A stretch of 64,000 nucleotides of DNA from Leptasterias polaris. Taxonomy: Eukaryota; Echinodermata; Asteroidea; Forcipulatida; Asteriidae. The stretch lies in the NCBI GenBank assembly GCA_037783415.1, contig JAZGTN010000009.1, forward strand, positions 62,001 through 126,000, written 5' to 3'. Positions 56,726-64,000 of the stretch are shown piece after piece (the stretch's first letter is position 1; each line of letters begins with the position of its first letter). Made by a program: the position numbers and the translations under genes. The notes under the pieces are model-generated. The model was not told the origin of the DNA. It searched no databases and worked only from the letters and a program-made list of their open reading frames with translations.

Positions 56726-57955
56726 GTCGACCGCCAGAGTGCCGGTCCGACAAGGGCAGGGCGAGACAGTGGAGATTTGTAGCCAATTTCGGTCAGGGCG
56801 AGGACTATAATCTTTCGGCTCAGGGACAGTCCCGTGGTAATTATTATTATTATTATTATTTATTTCTTATTTCAACTGGGTGTCCCATTCAGTGGCAACC
56901 ACTGGTCTCCCATGGGTCCCAGCTTGTACCTAGATACATCACAATTTAAACAGCAAAATAGAACACAAACTATTACAATGTTATAGAAAAAAAAAAGAAA
57001 AAAAAAAAGGCATAGGAAAAATGTAGACACCAAATCTTGGAAATACCAATCTGGTTATTTAAAAGTTTAAAAGTAATAACTTTGACATAGCCTCTTTACT
57101 AAGGGTTTGCCCTGAAAACAAGATTGCGCACTTTACTTCTTTAAACGTTAATAACTCCGCCCCCCGATGTCCGATCGAGCTGAAATTTCTGGAGAGAGGT
57201 CCTCTGGTCCGCCCACCCCACCCTGATTTTAAACAAATTTGACCTCCGAATTAGAACTTTTGGACCATTTCAGCAAAAAGGCCTTCCCGCACCCATAGCG
57301 ATCCACACTGCCCGGAAAGGCTGGAATGGGCAAAACTTGATGACGTCATTACTACATCATCGGAGGCCCCGATATAGTTATTTCTGCGCAATCCGAGAGT
57401 CTTTGCAGGGTTCCACCTGGCAACCGAAGATGGGACGTCGGGGGCACTAGGGGGCGACATTAGAAAAACCTACCCCTCTTGCAACCGGCTCTGAGGACCA
57501 GGGGTGAAGGGCAAAAGGTCAGGGATCTCGGAGGTCATTTCCAAAGAGCTTGACCTTCGAATGGCATCTTAGGGCAAGAGGTCAGTTCACGGCTCAGGGA
57601 CAGCCCTTACTCAGACAGCTAGTCTGTTCTCGTCAGGGAATTACCCTGACGGTATCTCTTTGACTCGGGGACAGCCCTTACTCGGATAGCTAGTCCGTTC
57701 CCGTCAGGGATTGCCCTGACTGATTGTAACCTGACGGATTCTCGGGCGAGGCCGCCCTCGGTCGACCGCCAGAGTGCTGGTCCGAAAAGGGTAGGGCGAG
57801 GCACTGGAGATCTCTAGCCGTTTTCGTTCAGGGCGAGTACTCTATATCATTGGGCTCGGGGACAGCCCTTATTCGGATAGCTAGTCCGTTCTCGTCAGGG
57901 ATTGCCCTGAGCGCTCTAGACTAGTTTACCCTGACGGAAATCGTCTGCAGAGTGT
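56726..57955. repeat. GGACCATTTCAGC and CAGGGACAGCCC repeat blocks
   Basis: These match 13.4-14.1 kb and 1-470 (GTCGACCGCCAGAGTGC, AACTCCGCCCCCCGATGTCC, GGACCATTTCAGCAAAAAGG). CAGGGACAGCCCTTACTC and its variant recur at about 57,595, 57,669 and 57,859. No gene is supported. Confidence 0.7.
56837..57068 (-). mobile_element. LINE 3'-end insertion
   Basis: ATT repeats followed by TTTATTTCTTATTTCAACTG and a poly-A-rich interior split the phrase CCCGTGGTAA/TAACTTTGACATAGCC, which is intact at about 13,550. A GTAA-like duplication flanks it. It is a 5'-truncated minus-strand retroposon. Confidence 0.7.
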
Positions 57956-58790
57956 GTAATACCATGGGGATGTTTACCAGTGCACAAAATTAAAATCCAC
58001 CACTAAATTTGCACTGCCTAAAAAAAGGGTGTTTCACACCTAGACAGTAGACTCACAGTTCGTCTAGGTTTGAAGCTACCTAAGGCTAAACTAAATTCCT
58101 TTTGCTATAATATTAGATAACAGAGTGACACTTTCAAAGCCATGGTTGGCAAATTTAAAAAAGGAAATGTTTGTAAAAACTCTTTGCTTTTAGTCAAAAA
58201 CGACACTAATTGTAATACTGTTCTTTACTTTAACTCTATCTCTAACCCTTTCGCTGATGATAAAAAGGAAGCCTTTTTGGCAACTCAAAACCTGTAAAAA
58301 CCAATGGTCGTCATGGTCTTTAAATTAGCAAACGTTTAGCAGCAGCGCCCTCATGAGTTTTCAAAAGTGACGTGAGTTCGCATCGACGACCACACATTAC
58401 AACGTTCGGTTCCCTTACTTTCATGAACTCTTTTTAAGTAAAGATTTGCTCTGAAGTTCTGAAAAGTATTAAACGTTTTAAACTCCAACGTTACAGCCTT
58501 TTTTTCAAACGAGTTGTCCTAAAGTTGGCCTTTGATCTAGTTTTTTTCTTAGGATTAGTCCCAAGAGTTTTCTCTGATCTAACCTTTTCACTAAGGCTCT
58601 TCTAGCTCTAAAATGTTGCTTGTGTGTAGCCTTTTTACGTTATCCTTACAGGTAAAGGAGGTGTGTTGCCGAAATCGGTTAGGGCAGTGTGATAAATCGA
58701 CAGAGGGCGCCCTTTGAAATTTCAAATCTCAAAAACTCCGCCCCCGACGTCTGATCGACCTTAATTTTTAGCAGAGAGGTCTGTCGCCCG
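57956..58790. other. Upstream region of copy 3, no gene seen
   Basis: Mostly single-copy-looking sequence with a TGCACTGCCTAAAAAAAGGG stretch. From about 58,430 it holds degraded 44-bp-motif units. It may contain the 5' flank of copy 3, but I see no supported promoter. Confidence 0.4.
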
Positions 58791-58974
58791 AACACCTAAA
58801 AAGAACATTGCCCATATCCCTCTGGATTCGATTTCAACGATCTTGAATTAGCACAAAAACGAACAATATTATTAATGTGTGACCTTACATCTTTGACATC
58901 ACCACCGGTTTTGAGTGGACTACTTTTTTTGATGCAAAAGTAGCTCCGCCAGGGCGGATGCATATTTCGCACCC

Positions 58975-59266
58975 GCACTAAAAGATTTAACTTGCATGTA
59001 TTGCATGTGGAGTCAGCAGTAGCGTGGGTACCGGTGTCATAGTGAAATCTGTCCCCCGGAGATTCTGTCCCCCATATGGGAAATTAACGATGGCTGGAGG
59101 AGGAGGATTCAAAAGAGGGCGCTATCAAAAGCAGTTTGTACACAGTTCTCCATATGGGGAGACAGAATCTCCGGGGGGACAGAATCTCCGTCCACACCCT
59201 CACGCGACACACTACTGTTCGGAAAGTTTGTCAGGGTGATTTTCGAAAGAACCTTTCTTTCCAGGG
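58975..59266 (+). pseudogene. Leader segment, copy 3, split by a MITE
   Basis: CIACGVSSSVG is separated from TLTRHTTVRKVCQGDFRK by the element at 59033-59196. The donor CCAGG/GTAAGT is intact at 59267. Coding use would need the MITE to be spliced or read through. Confidence 0.45.
59033..59196. mobile_element. Small inverted-repeat (MITE-like) element
   Basis: About 165 bp with imperfect inverted ends built of GGAGATTCTGTCCCC/CATATGG units (GGAGATTCTGTCCCCCATAT at left, ATATGGGGAGACAGAATCTC at right). It is absent from the corresponding place in copy 2 (GTGGGTGCCCTCACGCGAC). Confidence 0.7.
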
Positions 59267-59649
59267 TAAGTCATTAATTGTTTGTATGATTGATCAAATT
59301 ATGCTTTTCATAATTTTTGATCTTTTATTTTGACTGAGGATTGAAAGTAATCGTGACTTGAAATGGTCCCAGTTTGCTGTTTCTTACATTTCTAACCGAA
59401 AAAAAACATGCAGATTTCACGACGACTGTTATCGCTTTTCTTTTACAGTGTGCGCTCATGGTTTACGTCGTCGTGTATCAAGGGTTTGCTTTAAGGATAC
59501 ATGTTGATTTTAGCATTTTCACCATGGGTTTCGCCCTAAGTTCACCAATGATGTACGGTTTTTACGGATGTGGCCTCTTTACTAAATGTTTTTCCCCTCT
59601 GATGCCTCGTTAATTCATTAAAACTGTTGTTTTTATTTTATTTGGAAAG

Positions 59650-59676
59650 TGCAACTCAACCGCCATTTGACAAACG
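59650..59676 (+). CDS. 27-nt micro-exon, copy 3
   Basis: SATQPPFDKR across junctions, phase 2-2, acceptor TATTTGGAAAG, donor GTTTGT. It is preserved between copies 2 and 3 despite its size. Confidence 0.6.
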
Positions 59677-59769
59677 GTTTGTACCAATAGAGTGTTTAAA
59701 GTCTTGACAGACCAGCGTGATTTATTAGTACTGTCTGTCTTCTTTCTTTGCTCTGTTTTCATGTAACAG

Positions 59770-59855
59770 TTGGAAAGAAACAAGTGACCGGAGGAGAAGG
59801 TCAACAAGAAAAAGAAGAAAATAGATATTTGTTTCGAGACGCCGATAGACAAAAG
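59770..59855 (+). pseudogene. W cassette with 1-nt deletion, copy 3
   Basis: The exon is 86 nt against 87 in the intact W exon at 61220. A one-base loss in the GGAGG(G)AGAAG region puts TAG in the phase-2 frame. Splice signals (CTCTGTTTTCATGTAACAG, GTTTGT) are intact. An alternative frame is open, so expression of a different peptide cannot be excluded. Confidence 0.65.
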
Positions 59856-60454
59856 GTTTGTACAAGAAGTGTGTTCGAATTGTTGACAGACACAACAATT
59901 ACAATTTTGCATTTTGTTTAATGTTTGCCCTAAATACACCTAGGAAGTAGCCTTTTTCCTGACGGATAACCCTGAGTTTTCTGTGATGTAGTCTTGTCAC
60001 TACGTTTTAGCCCTAATTCTTTTGATCTAGCCCTTTTACTAAGGCTGATCCCTAGAGTCAAGGGAGGTTCGTAGCTGCTCTCCACCAGTCGTTTTTTGGA
60101 AGAGAGTTAATCGTTTTAACTAAGGTTTGCCCTAAAGGTACAGTTGATGTTGCCCTTTTGACAAAAGTGCTCCCTAACAGTACCTTCTTTATAACCGTTT
60201 AAATGAGGTAAATTTTGTAACATAAGTTTGCCCAAGGTATACCTATAGTATGATGTTGTCGTTTTTCTAAGGGATTGCCCGAAAGGATTCTTCCTTTTTA
60301 TTTCGAATTTCCCCTGCAGAAGAGATGCGACTTCTGATTAGCAAAAATTTACGAGTGTAAGGTTGACCCAAACTAATTGGAATCCAATGGGCCTGGGTTG
60401 AAAAGTAAGTCATGGTGTTTTAACACTGCTGTTCTTATATTGCATTTGACACAG

Positions 60455-60559
60455 TGAAATATCGCCGCCCATGGATTATGAAAGCATCAACCCAAGGAAA
60501 GATTATAAGAGCAGCCACAGTGAAGACGGCAGAGTCACACCATCGGCCTTTGACAACAG
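60455..60559 (+). CDS. P cassette exon 1, copy 3
   Basis: The exon is 105 nt (35 codons), phase 2-2, encoding SEISPPMDYESINPRKDY, then KSSHSEDGRVTPSAFDNR. Acceptor CATTTGACACAG, donor GTTTGT. The SP/TP-rich, Arg-ending plan is shared with the other cassettes although the sequence is unrelated. Confidence 0.7.
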
Positions 60560-61219
60560 GTTTGTTCGAAGTCTTGACAGACACAAGAAAAGTAGCCATA
60601 TATTCAAACCTTTTCACTAATGGTTTGATACCTCTGATGTTAGAGTTTTACTGAGGGTTTTCTATAAGGGTACCTTTTGACGAAGTACTTGTTACTATTG
60701 GCTTGTCCATGCTACCGTCATTGTAACCTTTTCACTAAGAGTTTGCCCTGTGGCTACATTTGGATATAGCGTTTTACTAAATGATTTCTTAAAGGGGCCT
60801 TAGACTTGGCCGTTTTACTGATAATTTCCTGCGATCTAGTCTGCGTAAAAAGGGCTTTCTTTAAGGATACATTTTGATTAAGCCTTTTTTCCTAAGGGTT
60901 GACCCTAATGATACATTTGATTAGCATTTTTGAAAAGGGTTTGCCCGTAGAATGAAGTATTTTTTACTACGAGAATTCCCTAAGGGTATTTTTAAATTCG
61001 CCGTTTTATGAATGGCTTTCCTAAATGCTACCATTGGTGTAGTGGTATTATTTTTTCTGCTTTAATACTGCAATGGCGAAAGGATTCATCAATAACTTTG
61101 TCGAGTGTAGGGATGACACACACTTACAAAAATCTAATCGGTATGGTTAACAAAATGGAGTTCTCATTGATTTAGTAGTACTGTCTGTCTTCTTTCTTTG
61201 CTCTGTTTTCATGTAACAG

Positions 61220-61306
61220 TTGGAAAGAAACAAGTGACCGGAGGGAGAAGATCAAACAGAAAAAGAAGAAAAGAGATATTTGTTTCGAGACGCCGATTGA
61301 CAAAAG
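61220..61306 (+). CDS. W cassette exon 2, copy 3 (intact)
   Basis: The exon is 87 nt (29 codons), phase 2-2, encoding SWKETSDRREKIKQKKKKRD, then ICFETPIDKR. The lysine run is a strong candidate nuclear localisation signal. The excellent pyrimidine tract CTTCTTTCTTTGCTCTGTTTT precedes it. Confidence 0.7.
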
Positions 61307-61881
61307 GTTTGTACAAGAAGTGTGTTCGAATTGTTGACAGACACAACAATTTATATATTGCATTTTGTTTAATGTTTGCCCTAAATACACATAGGAAGTA
61401 GACTTTTTCCTGACGGATAACCCTGAGTTTTCTGTGATGTAGTCTTTTCACTACGTTTTAGCCCTAATTCATTTGATCTAGCCCTGTTACTAAGGCTGAT
61501 CCCTAGAGTCAGGGGAGGTTCGTAGCTGTTCTCCACGGGTAGTTTTTGGAAGAGAGTTAATCGTTTAAACTTAGGTTTGCCCAAAAGGTAAAGTTGATGT
61601 AGCCCTTTTGACAAAAGTGTTCCCTAACAGTACCTTCTTTATAATCGTTTTAATGAGGGTATGCCCTGAGGTAAAGTTTGTAAAATAACTTTGCCCTAGG
61701 ATTGCCTGAAAGGATTCTTCCTTTTTGTTTCGGGTTTCCCCTACAGAAGAGATGCGACTTCTTATTAGCAAATTTGTCGAGTGTAAGGTTGACACAAACT
61801 AACTAGAATCCAATGGGCCTGGGTTGAAAAGTAATTCATTGGTCTTTTAACACTGCTGTTCTTTTATTACATTTGACACAG

Positions 61882-62010
61882 TGAAATATCGCCGCCAATG
61901 GATGATGAAAGCATCAACCCAAGGAAAGATTATAAGAGCAGCTACAGTGAAGACGGCACAGGCAGCCTCAGTGAACGTGGCCCAGTGAAACCATCGCCCT
62001 TTGACATGAG
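61882..62010 (+). CDS. P cassette exon 2, copy 3
   Basis: The exon is 129 nt (43 codons), phase 2-2. It shares SEISPPMDDESINPRKDYKS with P exon 1, has an insertion containing GTGSLSERGPVK, and ends PSPFDMR. The W-P pair is duplicated (59770/60455 and 61220/61882). Confidence 0.7.
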
Positions 62011-62229
62011 GTTTGTTCGAAGTCTTGACATACAACAAAAGTAGTGTTACCTTTGTACTAATTGTTTGCCCTATACTCTAATTGTAGCCTTTTTACTAAG
62101 GGCTTTTCCCCCTAAGATTTAATTTGATGTAGCCTCTTTGAGATGTGTTTTCCTTCAGGATACCTTTCTAGAGCATCTCGGAGGAGTACCTTTTTATGAC
62201 CGCAGAGATTTGATTTTGTTTTGTAACAG

Positions 62230-62388
62230 AGGGAACGTGATAAAGAATCTTGACAAAAGGAGTAAAAGGCATTCTCGCACACACCCCTCCGTACACCAAG
62301 GAACGAAGAAGCGATGTATGACATCAACAAGAAACTCGTCGTCTTCCGACAGTCATTGGCCAGTTACGCCAACGCCATTTGTGAAAAG
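62230..62388 (+). CDS. D cassette exon, copy 3
   Basis: The exon is 159 nt (53 codons), phase 2-2, encoding RGNVIKNLDKRSKRHSRTH, a second basic stretch GTKKRCMTSTRN, then SSSSDSHWPVTPTPFVKR. Its second half is a B''-like cassette, so it looks like a fusion of a basic segment with a B exon. Confidence 0.7.
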
Positions 62389-63016
62389 GTTTGTACAAGT
62401 GTTGTGTTCCAAGTCTGCACAGGCGAGAAAAAAGTTCATACATAGTCTTTTTAATAGTGCGAGTTGTCTAATGGTTTGCCCTAAGGATACCTTGGAAGTG
62501 GCCTTTTTGCTGAGGGATAACACTGAGATTTTTTTCCGATGAATTTTTTTAACTACGTTTTAACCCTAATTCCTTTGATCTAGTCCTGTTACTAAGGCTG
62601 ATCCTTAAAGGCAACGGATGTTAGTAGCTGTTCTCCACGGGTCGTTTTTTAGAAGATGATTAATAGTTGTTTCTACTAAGGGTTTGCTGAAAGGTACATT
62701 TGAGGCTGTCATTAAGGCTGGATTTAGTGTGTAAATACTTGATCTGATGTGTTTCCCTAATGCCATCTTTGATGTTGCCTCTTTACCAAGAGTTTGTCCT
62801 GTTGTTCCTAATTATAGATGAAGCCAGTTTACCGAAGGTCCTAAGAGGACCAATGATCTAGTCTTTTTACTTAGGGTTTACCATAGTGATTATGCGGGCT
62901 TCTTACTAAGGGTTTGTCCCGAGTGGAAATACAGTTTATTAGATATTGATATTAATGTTACAAAAGAAAGTTCTCTTTCGTTATTTTATTAATGTTTTGT
63001 TTTTGTATTTAAACAG
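62389..63016 (+). other. Intron between D and B-like cassettes, copy 3
   Basis: It contains the same phrases as copy 2 array introns (CTTACTAAGGGTTTGTCCCG, GATATTGATATTAATGTTAC) in a single set, consistent with an unexpanded state of the array unit. Confidence 0.6.
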
Positions 63017-63094
63017 GAAGCGATGTCTATCGTCAACTAGAAACTCCTCGTCATCCGACAGTCATTGGCTGGGTACATCAACGCAAGTGAAAAG
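63017..63094 (+). CDS. B-like cassette exon, copy 3
   Basis: The exon is 78 nt (26 codons), phase 2-2, encoding KRCLSSTRNSSSSDSHWLG, then TSTQVKR. It is the single copy 3 counterpart of the B/B' family, with several replacements against copy 2 members. Confidence 0.7.
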
Positions 63095-63183
63095 GTTTGT
63101 ACCAGTGTTACGTTCCAAGTCTGCAAAGACAAAACAAAAAGAGGCAGACAATGAATAATAAATTGCCTTTTTGCTGAGGGTTT

Positions 63184-63607
63184 GCCTTTTGTATCATGGG
63201 TTTGCCCTAAGGGCGCATTTTGATATAGCCTTTTGTATCATGGGTTTGCCCTAAGGGCGCATTTTGATATAGCCTTTTGTATCATGGGTTTGCCCTAAGG
63301 GCGCATTTTGATATAGCCTTTTGTATCATGGGTTTGCCCTAAGGGCGCATTTTGATATAGCCTTTTGTATCATGGGTTTGCCCTAAGGGCGCATTTTGAT
63401 ATAGCCTTTTGTATCATGGGTGTGCCCTAAGGGCGCATTTTGATATAGCCTTTTGTATCATGGGTTTGCCCTAAGGGCGCATTTTGATATAGCCTTTTGT
63501 ATCATGGGTTTGCCCTAAGGGCGCATTTTGATATAGCCTTTTGTATCATGGGTTTGCCCTAAGGGCGCATTTTGATATAGCCTTTTGTATCATGGGTTTG
63601 CCCTAAG
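63184..63607. repeat. Homogeneous 44-bp minisatellite, about 9-10 copies
   Basis: Same unit and same flanks as the 43.57 kb array, but with more copies and one unit changed (GGGTGTGCCCTAAGGG). It is allelic in position between gene copies 2 and 3. Confidence 0.95.
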
Positions 63608-63990
63608 TTTGGTTGATCAAAGGAAACTATTAGCTTATGGTTGCCTTTGATCTAGTGATTTTACTAAGGGTTTTTCCTAAGGGTACATTTTATAATGGGG
63701 TTGCGGTAAGTGTACCTATGATGAGATTTGTGTACTAAGAGTTTTCCCCAAAGGATATTACTTTTTTATGAAAGGCTTTCCCAAAGGGTCCTTTATTTAG
63801 CCCTTTTAATGGATGTCCCTAATATTTGTGTTTCCCCTTTAGTACTTCAATACTGACATGATTAATCAGTTACTTTGTCGAGTGCATTGTTGACATACCT
63901 TTACTACAATTTAATATGTCTGGGTATAAAATGAAGTTTTCATTGACTTATTAATACGTCCTTCTTTATTACATTTTTTGTCAAAAACAG
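63608..63990 (+). other. Intron before C cassette, copy 3
   Basis: Near-identical to 43,931-44,313, ending in GTCAAAAACAG. Confidence 0.7.
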
Positions 63991-64000
63991 TGGAAGATCA
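63991..64000 (+). CDS. Start of C cassette exon, copy 3 (cut by window)
   Basis: The first ten bases TGGAAGATCA after the CAG acceptor equal the start of the C exon at 44314. The rest is beyond the window. Confidence 0.55.

Larger units (their letters stand above)
47420..57600 (+). repeat. Segmental duplicate of about 5.5-13.9 kb
   Basis: The order tyrosine exon, A cassettes, terminal exon, AT-rich repeats, ACATGGAGGAAAC spacer, CCCTAA tract and GGACCATTTCAGC block is the same in both places. Differences are the number of A units and lineage-specific insertions (SINE, Penelope-like fragment, LINE tail) in this copy. Confidence 0.8.
58795..63994 (+). other. Gene copy 3 (5' part) of cassette-exon YR family
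   Basis: Order: leader segment (interrupted by a MITE), micro-exon, W, P, W, P, D, B-like, minisatellite, start of C. It corresponds to 20.6-44.4 kb of copy 2 but spans only about 5 kb, because the A/B expansion is absent. The zinc-finger and YR exons are expected beyond the window end. Confidence 0.65.

Overview
This is intron-rich animal nuclear DNA, not a prokaryotic or organellar sequence. It shows spliceosomal exons, a CR1/Jockey-superfamily LINE, a tRNA-derived SINE, a hAT element with an 8-bp target duplication, vertebrate-type CCCTAA repeats inside the sequence, satellites and minisatellites. The SINE (tRNA-like head, tail reading as a GCGCTATATAAG-type end plus ATT repeats) and the LINE type suggest a marine deuterostome, possibly an echinoderm. 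That is inference from memory of repeat families.

The dominant system is a plus-strand gene family, present as parts of three tandem copies, that encodes a Crypton-like tyrosine recombinase (YR) with one C2H2 zinc finger. Copy 1 shows only its 3' part (5735-9856): the catalytic-tyrosine exon, four cassette exons of one family (A) and a stop-bearing terminal A exon. Copy 2 is nearly complete (about 20.7-52.5 kb): a micro-exon, decayed cassettes, an array of 26 intact in-frame cassette exons (26850-44439), a linker exon (45125-45182), the zinc-finger/YR core exon (45491-46596), a second YR exon (46796-47044), the catalytic-tyrosine exon (47646-47774), four A cassettes and a terminal A exon ending at 52545. 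Copy 3 (about 58.8 kb to the window end) shows only its 5' part, with a compact and different cassette set.

Every intact cassette has a length divisible by three and is bounded by phase-2 introns, so any subset or order could be joined in frame. Nearly all end in a dibasic KR-type sequence, and all use the same unusual GTTTGT splice donor. The exons around the YR core use more conventional donors (GTAAGT, GTATGA, GTAATT, GTGAGT). If all 26 upstream cassettes of copy 2 were spliced in, they would add 867 residues of Ser/Thr/Lys/Arg-rich sequence in front of the recombinase.

Layout: 1-689 dispersed repeat; 690-3120 5'-truncated LINE (minus); 3230-5137 two convergent small RING-like ORFs and a membrane/proline-rich ORF; 5.7-9.9 kb copy 1 3' end; 10-12 kb AT-rich repeats; 12.6-13.0 kb CCCTAA tract; 13.4-15.8 kb repeat blocks; 15.9-19.6 kb a satellite of about 391 bp; 20.2-26.2 kb damaged 5' region of copy 2 with hAT, LINE and retroposon insertions; 26.8-52.5 kb the rest of copy 2; 52.7-57.9 kb the same AT-rich / CCCTAA / repeat-block succession as after copy 1; 58.8-64 kb the 5' part of copy 3. 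Introns and spacers are largely built from degenerate copies of a motif of about 44 bp (TTACTAAGGGTTTGCCCTAA-type), which appears as clean minisatellites at 43.6 and 63.2 kb.

All splice models are read from sequence alone. No transcript evidence was available, and whether the cassettes are constitutive, alternative or silent is unknown.
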